NCBI RefSeq assembly: GCF_032362555.1
Contig: NC_083517.1
Location: 6,530,001 to 6,594,000 of the forward strand
DNA length: 64,000 bases
Direction: 5' to 3'
From: Amyelois transitella
Taxonomy: Eukaryota; Arthropoda; Insecta; Lepidoptera; Pyralidae
In this document: piece after piece, positions 20,056 to 31,998 of the stretch
Layout of the letters: each line of letters begins with the position of its first letter
Position numbering within the stretch: the stretch's first letter is position 1
Translations under genes and position numbers: made by a program
Notes under the pieces: model-generated
What the model was told of the DNA's origin: nothing
What the model saw: only the letters and a program-made list of their open reading frames with translations
Database searches by the model: none

Positions 20056-22870
20056 ACGAAAGTATTCTTCGGAGTTAAGTACATTACTTTGATAGGTTGA
20101 CAAGCAAAATTCAAACCTTTTTTTTTTTTATTAAAATTCATTCACATTTTACTTTGCAAAATGCAATATCCAATTCTGTACTGAAACAGACGTATCAAAA
20201 AATTAATTAAGTCTGATGTTTTAGTGATTCACCACAACGCAAAAAAAGTATGCAGGGGTCGTGGCAAATAGGCGTGATGGAATACTAAAAATATCGGTTT
20301 TCCGGAATCTGTGGATTTCTATGGATAAAACTTTTGGCTTGTAGCCGATGCCTTAAAAACTGTAACTATTCAATCGCGTATCGCCATTATTTGAGAAATG
20401 TAAGTTCAGAAAATTTTTGTAAATTAATAAACTTAATTACATAAACATTTCACAGATTTGACCATAATTTCCACCCGTAAGACGTTTGAACGACGTTTGA
20501 ATTTAATTACACTTTAGTATAACAAAACCACTGACAGTAACATTTCTGACGTTTGGCTATAAAATAATTAAAGTTACGTTTTCTTGTCTACGTACTGCTT
20601 GATCTTGCGTTATTATTTTAATTAAATTATAATATAATAATTAAATTGTTTCTAGTCGAAACTGTTTTATTCTTTTCAGCCAATTATTACACTTTTTACA
20701 CTTATAAGTATTAATATAAATGTACCAAATATCTAATTAATCAGACTTTGATAGACAGATACACGATTGTATGTTCGGTTCCGTTTCTACTACTACGTGG
20801 CAAAGATCCTTAAAAACTTACCGACTTATAACATCTTTTCCGAGAAATTTTCCGACCTTTTATGTAGGGTCGGCACAGTAGTTATATAAACACCTTCAGA
20901 TGTAGTATTATTAACTACAAAATCAGTGTTAGCTTAGAGTCATTTACCGAAACTCTTTTCCTTCTCTTTATTCTAGCAGTACACTTCTTGGTATTTCTCT
21001 TTATTTAAATACGCCTCACACGTTTGTTTTGTGTGTCATTTAGTGATGACATAATTTAATACAAAAGGTGATTGTAAAAGTAATGACTACTTATTAATAA
21101 TAATAAGACGGAGAAAACTGGAGCATTCCAAGCGGCGGAATTCTTCAAGGAATTTCATTAAAATCCCTCGTTCGCTTATTGATATGGGCGCCTGGCGCTC
21201 CGGGCCGCTTCGCACTTTATTAAGAAATCATATGAATGTCTGCGGAACGGAAGCGCGTGTACGTGACTATACGCCACATTGCGCTGGCTTTGGGCGAGCA
21301 CCGAATTATCAGGGAATATATTCCGATACTAATAAAATTAAAATCGATAGATTGGTCTCGCTCTATGGTTGTTAGACGAGTTCAAAAAAGAAAAGGTTAC
21401 GTCAATTCGTCGTTCGAACAGGTCATGTTTATATGCATGCGACTATGCATACTTAAATCAGTGAAAATATTATTCATTATTCAAACAAATTTCCGAGAAC
21501 AAATTTTAATTAGTTAACGAGCTATTAATGCGACTATAATAATACGTTTGTATTGAATTTTGGTTCAGAACATGTTTGTATTTTGGTTGTACCTATAAAC
21601 TTTAGGCTTGTGAGTTTGATTATTGTTTGTTGATATAAGTGTAAATAACTTCCATCCATATTAAAAAAAAATATAGCTAATGATTTAATATACATACATA
21701 CATAATATCATATATTTATCTCTTAAGAGGTGTACAGAAGCTAAAGTCTTATTTAATAATTTATAATGATGGGATTGAGATTCAGATAGTGGCAGATTCA
21801 GATAGCCTTGAACGAATAATACAAATTATACAAGCCATATTACCTACTACTTTCTATTGATATGTTATTTAAATAAGACAAAGAAAGAAAAAAAATTGTT
21901 ACGTAAGTACAATTACATTAAATTAACATTAATAAAGAAATAATTTAAATTTCGGTAGTTGCAGTAACAGACAACGAAAACGGAGACAAAAAAAATCGGT
22001 TTAAAAAGAATCCAATAAAATCTATGTCTATGTAAAAGCCCCAAAGTAATAAAAAATACAGTTAAACTCGTGCTTACGACTCATAAAAGAAGCAAATTGA
22101 CTTTTTTGCTGATGCTACCGTATATTTTCGGTTTAAGTACAGAAGTATGTAATTCTACCAAATCTCATTGAGTTTATGTTAGGATGAGTTTCAGGTATTT
22201 ATAGACTTTTCTTTATTTATTGGTAATACCTATATAATAATATCACCCACGTTGGCAGGTCGGATTCGAGCAATCAAGGTATCTTAAGATTTGCCTAGCC
22301 ATAGTCTAGCCATTTTCATCAAGACTACCTTGATATGATGTGAAGATAAAAATGGCCGATAGATTTGTAACCAAACTATATTATACAGATAGATGATGAA
22401 TTATAATTCATCATCATCATCCTCCTAGTGTTTGTATCATTTGCGGCCACACATCTTTGAAGAGTGTTACGCCTGTGCGGACTGTGTTTCCACTGATCTG
22501 GTCAGGGAGATACGAACCTAATCACGTCTGTTACCTCAATTCTTATATGATCATGGTAACACATCCAGTTTCCTGCATTTACAGGCTGGTTGGTTGCAGT
22601 TGTTCTTTGGAACGAGCACGCTTTTTTAATTCCGCTCGTCCACCAATGTTCCTATCTATTTTGCATATCATTTCTTTGATATACAATATACAAAGACTAC
22701 AAAATATATTGCAATTTACATAGCTTAAATGTTTATCTCGATAAATAATACTTATTATAGTCCCATTGGTCGCAATCACAATACACCTACCTGTATCGCA
22801 ACAATAAGTACCTACTTACCGTATTGCCTGCGCGTACAATTTATCTCATTAAGTTTATCTCTTTATGCAC
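20056..22870. other. Intergenic, mostly unrecognised
   Basis: No gene was recognised. A GC-richer stretch at about 21120-21320 contains GGCGCCTGGCGCTCCGGGCC and an open frame to 21517, without family resemblance or clear splice sites. A diverged minus-strand Rep-A scrap lies at about 21720-21820 (GGGATTGAGATTCAGATAGTGG). Confidence 0.35.
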
Positions 22871-22905
22871 GACTAGCTTTTGCCCACGAACTTTCGTATG
22901 CGTAG
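22871..22905 (-). repeat. Helitron 3'-end scrap
   Basis: CTAGCTTTTGCCCACGAACT reads on the minus strand as the GTGGGCAAAAGCTAG end used by lepidopteran Helitrons, followed by T. The rest of the element is not evident. Confidence 0.45.
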
Positions 22906-25664
22906 AATCATTTCATTAAATTCTCTGATTTCTAGAATCTGACATAAGACAGACATATTAATGAAAACATACGCTAAATTTTTAGAGCTTAATTTCGATG
23001 AATGTGTAGCCACAGTTCAGGCTTTAGACGTAACATACAATAATAAATAGATATGCGGCTTTGATAAGTTTTTTTTAACAAATAGTTAAAATGATACGTA
23101 ACACAATGACGATATAGACGACTTTGTGTGCCCTATGTCGAGTTTTGAGTTTTCCTACAGATATATGAAAATTTATAGAGAAAGTTCAGAGTAACTTCAT
23201 GATTACTTTCCAACGAAACATTCTACCTTCCGAATGATGAAAAATCTTTTGATGTTCTTCTGACGCACCCATTTCATTAAACGATCTTATAGACAATTTA
23301 GATATTTTTATAGCGGCCATTTTTGTGTGATTATTCATAAAGGATGATAAGACATTTGTCTTATTTTCCCACTCTTTCTATCGTTTCCATTAATTTCAGA
23401 GTGAGAGGGAGAGGGAAGTTTATGCCTTATCAGCGTTCGTGAATAACCCCGGTGGACTGATATAGTAAGTTTGTTGTACATTTTACGTGCAAAAAGTTTT
23501 AGTAAATAAATTCAATTCTCACTCGGCCAGCTTTAATAAGATAAACCTCTGCGAAGACGCCCTTCAAAACTTAAAACAACATTACGAACTTAGTAAAACT
23601 TTAAAAAAGCTAAAAATATAACTAAAATTACTTTTCTTATTGTAATTGCTCATGACAGTAATTTTTGTTCAGAACTTCGAAATTCCATTATAGCTATTAC
23701 AAAAGTTGGGAGTCAAAGTCGTTAAAACACGTGAAAGTGCCTGGGTCGGACTACCAACTCAGTTACTGGCACCTGTCGGCTAAATTAAATCCAGATGTTC
23801 TTTTCCTAGTTCGGTGGCCTCGACTTACCTCTGTAAGGATAAAATACAGTATCTTTCTGCTTAGTAATAAAGACTTAAGGTTATAAGATATTATTTTCAA
23901 AATAAAAAAACAATTTTGTCATAAAACATTTCTTTTGCCATTTCCCCATTACACAACAGACGACTTACTTGTTAAAATACTCGTTTGTGTTACCAAATAA
24001 TAGTCCAGCTGAAGTTATTGAAAGATAATTCGATGGGATGGAGAAAAAATGTTACACAAAGGTAATCTAATAATGTGCGGATGCGCTTCGAACATTATAA
24101 CAAATTTGTTATTACGTACTCGTAAAAACGTGATTGGTAGTCCCGAGTACCGCGTTAGGGTGTAAACGTGGAACAAGGAGTTAATAGTAAAAAAGAGTTT
24201 GAACGACAAATTGAAAAATCTTTAACTTCAAAAAGGATAATCCGACATTGTGATTTAGAATTTAATGGAAAATGCGGCTATACAGTGTGTATAATTTACA
24301 AGACAGGTCATCATCAAAAACAAATTTTAATCAATAGTCACAATAGGTATGTCCTTTATGAAAAAAAAACTTTTATGTTGGCTGCATCCCACAATATTAT
24401 GTAATTTACATCGAATGAAATTCTCATATTGGAATCTTTTGTACGTGTTTATAAACCTACAGGAATAGTCTCAATGACAGGGATGATTGTTTAGAAACTG
24501 AAAGTCAGAGGCATATATATGGTAAGTTTGCATGCTCATCTACAAGACTTTCTTTTTATATTGATCTCACTTTAGTTCTAAACTTCAGGATGAAACACTC
24601 AACACTGCCATACGTTTTAATTCGGCATGGATCTCATTAAGTAGAAACAAGATTAAATTTGAAGCGTGTGATCACTCGTGCAAAGCATTTTCGACGAGTT
24701 CGCATTGGCACGTATCTCATATCCGTTTCACAATTAATTCTGTAAAATAGTTAAAATTTTGAACTGGAGATATTTCAAGTAGGATTGTATAAAATTGTTG
24801 TGTGGTTCCAGTCACTTTTGAAACGGACTTCTTCATCGCGGCAAGTAATTATCACTTAATGCAAAAACCAACCATGCAAGCTTTGATTATTTCTAGAAAG
24901 CTACCACTATTCTCACTTACCTACCTGACTTACAAAAAAAAAGAACACAACGGGAACACACGCCAGAAATAGTTTAGTCCGCTGCTTCTTCTAAACTTGC
25001 GCTTTGGAAGCTGTTGTAAATAGATTTAACAATATGTTACATTATCTTTGTAATTTGCCTTGTATCCAATTTTGAAAATAAAAAACCTATTTTTGATTAT
25101 AAGACTACGGATTTAGAGCTTAGTAAGGATTTTTAAGACTGAGGCACTGATCGTATGAAAAGATGTTAAATTACCTTGTTTTATAAAAATTGGCCTACAT
25201 GCCGAACTTTATTTAAGCTTTTTCGTGAGCACATTGCTTTGTAGTACATTTCCATTAGGGTTTGATATTTTGACGTTATCAAGATCAAGATAATGCCAGC
25301 CAAATGTAAAAGGTCATTATGGACCATTGCCTTTGCATTTTATTATATTTATTATTGCTTTGACCAAAAACTTTTTAGTATTTTACATATTTTTGATATT
25401 TAAAAAGTTTTTACTAAGCTTGTAAAAACTCTTTGCTATTAGATACTAATAGTATTCCTACTTCTATTGAAAAAACGTTATCAAATCTTTAATTAACTTA
25501 AGAAGTTGCTAACCTGTATACTCGTAGTGTACATTTTTATATCAGTGATTACAAATTATATTTGTTTTAATATCATCGGTTGTTATAAGAAAGAAAAATG
25601 GCAAAAAGGTGTAGTAGGTAGAGAATAAAGCCGTAGACCCATGTTGGCAATAATATTATTTGAT
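22906..25664. other. Intergenic, nothing recognised
   Basis: AT-rich. Short open frames at 23665-23886 and 24168-24404 have no recognisable similarity. A block near 23340-23460 ending GTGAATAACCCC resembles one near 30370-30465 and may be an unnamed repeat. Confidence 0.35.
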
Positions 25665-27143
25665 CTAATCATCTTGAACAGTATTCTTGTAATTGATCCC
25701 TTGTAGTATAGTAGAGTTGAATGGCAGCCATTCGCAGCTTATGTGTTTTGATGAACAAATCTGAAAATAACTAATAAATATCAATTGTATAGCAGTCGTA
25801 TCAGTAATGTTACGAAATCCAAACACTCCGCACAATCCGAATATATGTAGGTACAAACACAAATATTAGGTCCGTATATTATGTGAAATTGGCGTATTCT
25901 TGTACTGGCCACTTTAATCACAAATTTCACCCCTTTGGTTGGGAATTTCATTTCCTATTGATGGTGTTCCCGGCACCAGTAGAAGAGAATAGGATAACTC
26001 CATTTCTCGTAAAAGGCGACTAAAGTGTATGCTTATAAACTTGGGATTCCGCTTTTAGGCAATGGGCTAACAACCTGTCACTATTTGTATCCCAATTCTA
26101 TTATTTTGCCAAACAGCTGAACGTTGCCTATCAGTCTTTTCGAGACTGTTGGCTCTATCTACCCCGCAAAGAATATGGACCTAATTATATGTATGTGTAT
26201 GTATTAAACATTATTAAGGGAATTCGCAGAAAACAGAATTTTCCTACTTCGTGAAATAAAATTTCATCAGTGTCTTACCTTATTGTAGAGAATAAAAGTA
26301 CTTGTTTCATGTTAATGATCAGAGATTTATTAAAAATAACTTACCTTATTTATGTAGACGTGATTATATGTATGTATGTACCAATTTTAACCATTAAGAT
26401 TAATATTGATTGATAACAATAATTAATCAATAGTATACCTGACATCGGCAGTCGTCGGCGGCTAGGAACGTGAATTTCTCTGTATCGGGCTCCACACCTG
26501 GGTCGCAGTGACGCAGATTGACTAGTATTTTACGTCGCGAGCCATACACGCACACTGGATGATGGGATATCTTGAAAGGGAACTCCCAGTCTGAAACCTA
26601 CGAAAAATTTATTTCGGTCGAGTTGTTAAAAAAAGCCACGCCGTAGTGCCACTTGTCTGTCGCATTCATTAGTTTTTTCTTTTATTCTTCTTGGCAAATT
26701 GTTTTCATTACTTCAATAATGTTACCTACTCTAATTATACGAGTTACTTACCTTCCTACTTTCTAAAAAAGCCATAAATAAAATATGTTCGTAGCTTGTT
26801 TATATATGTATGGGGTATTATCAAGGTTTTAACTTTAAAATTTAACCTGACAGCTAACCTTTTTAAATACCTGACTAAAATTTGAAAATACTTTTCTTTA
26901 AAACATACATTCGCTTTCATGGTTACGGCAAGAGTAGGATTTACTTACTTCTCTGGAGTCACACCGACCGCCACAAGACGAAACCTTGACGTTATCCCAA
27001 CATCGGCGACCATTCTTGTCTATTTGCTCGGCACGAGCAAGAGTCATCCTCTTCATACATGGCTCCAAACTCTCAGACATCACTAAAACCTGCACTGCTA
27101 AGAGTGGCAGCCACCATTGGTACGCCCAGCGTATACGATTCAT
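25665..27143 (-). CDS. GPB5: Glycoprotein hormone beta-5 (thyrostimulin beta subunit)
   Basis: Three phase-0 exons: 27143-26949, 26597-26439 and 25760-25665, all with GT-AG borders, giving 149 residues. A hydrophobic N-terminal segment (residues 7-22, YQWWLPLLAVQVLV) fits a signal peptide. The mature part has ten cysteines (29, 48, 57, 61, 81, 96, 115, 117, 120, 127), including the cystine-knot C-x-G-x-C (CGGRC) and the later C-x-C (CRC). The run CWDNVKVSSCGGRCDS followed by SDWEFPFK and HHPVC is characteristic of invertebrate GPB5. The protein should be secreted and pair with GPA2 to activate an LGR1-type receptor, a system linked in insects to hindgut ion and water balance. No GPA2 gene was recognised nearby. 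An acceptor-like TTGGCAG just upstream of the ATG allows a 5' non-coding exon. Confidence 0.9.
25965..26195 (+). repeat. Rep-A in the last GPB5 intron
   Basis: A diverged, nearly full-length copy, from GTTCCCGGCACCAGTAGAAG to TATGTATGTGTATGTA, opposite in orientation to the host gene. An isolated Rep-A tail (TAGACGTGATTATATGTATG) lies at about 26356-26380. Confidence 0.85.
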
Positions 27144-27189
27144 ATCACCTGCCAACAAATCATATATAAAGTAAGCGAATTTTTAGTTT

Positions 27190-27400
27190 ATACAAATCTC
27201 CTCCCCTCTTTCCCGGAAGGATAGGCATAGATCACATCCTTCCATTTGCGACGATCCCTGCATGCATCTTTCAATTCCTCCACATTTATAACTGTCTTCA
27301 TGCCAGTTCGTCCGTTTAAGGCGTTCTTGACCCGATCCTTCACCAGGACGTCCTACCGTGCCACGGTCGTCGTAGGTCAAGGTAGGTAAGGTACCTATTT
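27190..27400 (-). repeat. Rep-B LINE 3' fragment
   Basis: On the minus strand: GTCGTAGGTCAAG.. region, GGACGTCCTGGTGAAGGATC, CTTAAACGGACGAACTGG, GATGCATGCAGGGATCGTCG, CAAATGGAAGG and GGGAAAGAGGGGAGGAG. These match the order of the Rep-B frame at 57264-57430. The reading frame is disrupted. Confidence 0.7.
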
Positions 27401-28636
27401 GACCAAGGTCCGTTATCTTGGCCAGAAGAATAAAAACTCACATTCGAAATTCAATTCTTCTTTCATTCAAAGCAAATCATTTATGTCGTATGTGACAAAC
27501 ATATGGAAGGAAATGGATAAGCGCAAGGACGAAGAGAAGATCTATAGTGTTTATAAATCTAGTGATAGATATACTTTACACTGCCATGCCACTTACAAAC
27601 AATGAATAAATTCATTTGAACAATTTTTCACAAAATTCTGTAGATATTTTAAAAATATTTTTTTCGTTAAATATTTTCAAATACTAACTGCCAATTGAAC
27701 TTCTCCTATTCACAGTTGAAGTGGGACTGGTCAGCAAATCCTTTCTTCATAATTTGTCTGGCTGAATAAATGTTATGGTCTTGTTTCCACTCATTAAACT
27801 TGAACTGCGATCAATGCCATAAAGTACAAACTGGCACAGATAGGGACAAGGGAAATAAAAACGTAGTAAAATACGTATCGCTGAGCTTACTAGTAATTTA
27901 TGCAAAAGGGGCCTCTATAAATAAAGTAATGATTATGACGATTTTTACTATGCTGAAATTTAAGATTTTTTAGTCAAATTTTAATGAAATTGGCCGATGC
28001 AAAAAAAAGAAATCATCTTATACTACCTAGGTACCTATATCAAATGAGTAAAATTTTAACCCTATATAATGTATACCATGTTCGTCTGAAGTCCAAACTT
28101 CACAAACGTCATTATACGAAGGAAAAGCTGAAGGCATTTCGCAGCTGAGCCTCGTAAGCGCTGAATAGAACTATATACTAATCAATGCGGGTAATAGGCC
28201 CAGAATGGGATTAACTAGTTTACCAAAAGGTCAGCCCTACACTACACACTATTTCTGATTAGACTTGTAATAGAGTTGTAAGGGTCGCCCTTATGGTGAC
28301 AATTCTACGAAGGCTGTATACTAAACGAGAAAGAGTTTAAAGCTACTGTTCCGCCAATCTTTTCTGGAAGATGATGAATGCTTTATACAATGTAAAAACA
28401 TGAACGTGCTACGGCATCTATTACATATTTTCAATATTCCTGCCCATCATATCTTTTAATGCAAAACAGAAAGATTTCACTGAAAATTATGGCGGCTAAC
28501 AGTATCCTGGTTACATCAGCAATTGGGGTGAATAAATGCATATATTGGTGTTTGGGATAAATATATGAATAAATTTAATATAACAACAATATACCTATTA
28601 TTTTATTAATTAATCCGCGTTCACATGAAACAAAAA
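27401..28636. other. Intergenic, nothing recognised
   Basis: Short open frames only (27399-27605, 27770-27973), without similarity or splice context. Confidence 0.35.
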
Positions 28637-28902
28637 ACGTGCCGAGTGGTTCCCGGCACCAATACAAAAAAAAATAGGACCACTCCATCTCTTTCCCATG
28701 GATGTCATAAAAGGCGACTAAGGGATAGTCTTACAAACTTGGGATTCATTTTTAGGCGATGGGTTAGCAACCTGTCACTATTTGAACCTCAATTCTATCA
28801 TTAAGCCAAATAGCTGAACGTAGCCATTCAGTCTTTCCTGACCTAGACTGTTAGCTCTGTCTACCCCGCAAGGGATATAGACGTGACCAAATGTATGTCA
28901 CA
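28637..28902 (+). repeat. Rep-A dispersed repeat, full-length
   Basis: From GTGCCGAGTGGTTCCCGGCA through CATGGATGTCATAAAAGGCG and TAGCTGAACGTAGCCATTCA to GACGTGACCAAATGTATG. It has a small duplication near CTTTCCTGACCTAGACTG. Confidence 0.9.
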
Positions 28903-30960
28903 TGAAACGCTGTGATTTTCTAGTGCAGATTGCGACCTTTTGTGTGTGATTCATGCTTTGTCTAATAAAACGTTGTCTTAATCTTTAACGTGACAACACT
29001 ATCATATGTCCGTAATAACTTTCCCGTGAATCTACCAAACACAATTATAAAAATAATACTTAGTATTACTAAGAAATATCGGCTAGCTTTGTACTTTAAG
29101 TCTGCGATTTTCTTATTTCTGAATAATAAAGGTCTCCCGATGCAAAGAGCTACTTATACTTTTTTATAATTACCTATATTACAGTTTGCATTTATATCTA
29201 AAGCCAATTCGCAAATAAGCATTATTTTCTTACCCATATTGATAAAAGCTTAAGGCTGAATAATAACGCCACTGCTCTACTATTATACAGGGCATTAGCT
29301 TCGGAAATTATCGACGGATACGAAAATTGGTGGTCTCGAAACGGAAGTAGTGGTTAAAGAGCTTGTAATCAGTGGACTGTCGCACATTTATAACTGTTGT
29401 CACGAAAAATAGCGCCCAATCTTCAGCAGGAAATTACGCCCATGACTCTGTCTGGCAGAATTTTCAAGTTGTAAAAACAAATAATGTAAAGGTGCTTCCT
29501 TGCTGGTCTGGTCAAGGTCCGAAAGCGAACATCATGCTTTTAGCCGATAACCAAATCTTTCACTATCGCTGAAGCTACATTGAACGTAGCTTATGAGATA
29601 TTTCGACTAGTACCTCTGTCTATCCCATAAGAATGCCTACGTAGTCTAGCCGTAAATCTAGGCTCATGGGGGTGGTGATTGATAGGTATGTATGTATAAT
29701 TAACAATTCTTCCGGACATCCACCTACTACCCACTACCCACCACCACTTATACAAAAAAAATTTCAAGGTCGTAATTGTAGACGTACACTGAGTAGATAG
29801 GTTCTTTTCAAAATCCCTACAATGAGTAAACCTTCAAAAAGAAAGTTGGTTGATATAACACTATTATAAATGCAAAAGTAGGTTAGTTTGTTTGTTTTTT
29901 ACTGTTTGTGTTTCAATTACAATTCCGATTTCTACGAGAAAAGGTCATCTTATTGTACTCAATCACACTCTTGAATACAAAAATAATTGCTTCAATCAAA
30001 ATAAATACAACGTTGTGCAGATTTAGTGTACCTACCTACAAAATAAATATACTTGAAGAGGAACATTCACTAACCCGAGAAGAAATGAAAATTAATTGCA
30101 CCTAATTTGGGATCAAATCGGTGAAGTGAAATTGAAATTGGGAGTGAGCCGCGTAATGGCGCTATTCGCTATAAAGGTGCTCCAAAAGACGCTTTACACG
30201 TTGCCCAACTTACAAGCCTTCAGAGTCCCACTTTTTGTGCAATTAGCAATTTTTCTAACATATCTATTGCGTATATCTATGATCTAAGTCTATGTCTTAA
30301 GTCTCAAATCCATGGATGTTGAAAAAAAAGTTTGGTGAAACACCTGAATTTAAGTAAAAAAACAAGGCTAATTGTTTTTTCCCCCTCTTTTATTAACCTA
30401 AGAGCTAGAGAGAGAGGGGATATAAAATATAGTACATATCTTCGTCAACTTTGGTGAACAACCCCGCAAGATTACCCAGAGAAAGACTTATACTCTTTTC
30501 CATGTTAGGACATTACATACCTTGGGAACATTTTAAATATCATTTTTTTTTTCTCCATTCTATTGCTGTCTGTCAGTATGGACTTTCAGAAATATTTGTT
30601 TCATGCGGATTTTCTGTGAGGCACATATTGACATATGTAGATACCAAAGTGGGTTCACTATCATTCTGAATATTTGTATTGGAATCTTTGCAATATAAAA
30701 ATATCATAATGTAGATAAGTAGGCCTCTGATTATTTATTTTATTACGATTTTTTTATTAAATTGAATATATTCATTCACGTGTAAACCGCTCTTCACGAT
30801 CCAGTGTAATTAATGCCATCTCAAATACTTACCTCCAGGTAATAAAAGTAATGGAGAACCGCCAGCCGTATTTTCTCCATTGTGTTTAAGTACCACAATA
30901 TATCTTTTTAAGGTGTAGGCGGCGAATATAGTTTAATTATATACCTATTATCTATATGTT
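28903..30960. other. Intergenic, nothing recognised
   Basis: Contains only scraps: a degenerate Rep-A 3' part at about 29575-29690, and a Helitron-like start (ACTATTATAAATGCAAAAGT) near 29862. Open frames at 29372-29572 and 30096-30287 are not recognised. Confidence 0.35.
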
Positions 30961-31070
30961 TTAATAAAAAAAACCGGCCAAGGGCGAATTAGACTCGCGA
31001 ATGCTTCCGTAACATAATCCATTATCCTTCTTAATTAAAAGGAAGAATTTTTTTTATTTACGGCAATAAT
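30961..31070 (+). repeat. Degenerate lepidopteran repeat fragment
   Basis: AAAAACCGGCCAAGGGCGAA followed by TTAGACTCGCGAATGCTTCC resembles a block repeated widely in moth and butterfly genomes (GGCCAAGTGCGAGTCGGACT type). This is recalled from general familiarity and was not checked. Confidence 0.3.
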
Positions 31071-31998
31071 ACAACGGTATCTAAGTAGTAACGGTGTCTC
31101 AAAGTATTTGGCAAGGAATTCTTATAAGTATAACAAACTAAAGAGTGGAGCAAATATAGGAAGTTGTGTGAAGCACAACAAATTATATGAAAAGAGTACA
31201 GACCTACATACCTTTTATTAGTGCAAAATTGAGTAACAAGATAAGTGTAAACCTATGATAATGCTGCGATGTGAAAAAGGATATAATGACAGAATTATGT
31301 ATGAGAAGATTATGAGAATCGGTTTCACATTCACGCTTCTTGTTTTTCTTGCGTTCTCGCAAAAGTCTTGCGTGAGTCTAGAACACCCATTACGTCAAGT
31401 GTTTAGGCTGAAGAACTTTTTCAAAGGTACCTTGAAATGAAGAAAAAGACTCGTCCTTGATGATATAGTTAATTTATCAGCCAACCTACTCAAATTCACA
31501 GAAAACTTGCCTCTATTACCGCATTATAGAGTTCCATGAAGGGTAACTTGATATCATTACTTCACCAGGTGTACCAATTACCTAAATCGAATAGATTGAT
31601 GTTAAATAATAAGAGAAGAATAATCCCTTTCCCGTAGAAGTCTTAAGTCGCGATTAAGTACTTTCACCAACGTGTAATAATTCAATAACAGGCAGGCGGC
31701 CGGTCATAAAACTTAGCCGAATGAATAAGCGGACACGGGAATCCTATTCACTATGGCGGAGGCGATTTTAATAAAAAATACTGAAAGAACAAAAAATATT
31801 TTATGTTTAACGATTAATGTGGATACTCTAAGTTTGTATCCATGTTATAAAAAAACCTTGTTAATGTTAAGCTGTCACTCACTGTCCCAGATGTAATTTG
31901 TCATGTCAATGTCAATCGGACATTTTAATCATTGTCTGTATGTGACAATACGAATTTCAATTTCGTATGTTCAAAGATCTAAATTAATCTAAACTACA
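31071..31998. other. Upstream region of NDUFC2
   Basis: No repeat or coding exon was recognised. The last 100 bp before the NDUFC2 start should hold its 5' UTR and promoter; no core promoter motif could be assigned. Confidence 0.35.

Noticed and set aside
24168-24404. A lysine-rich open frame, considered as an exon of GPA2 or a small protein
   Set aside because: It has no ATG start, lacks a cystine-knot pattern and has no clear splice sites.
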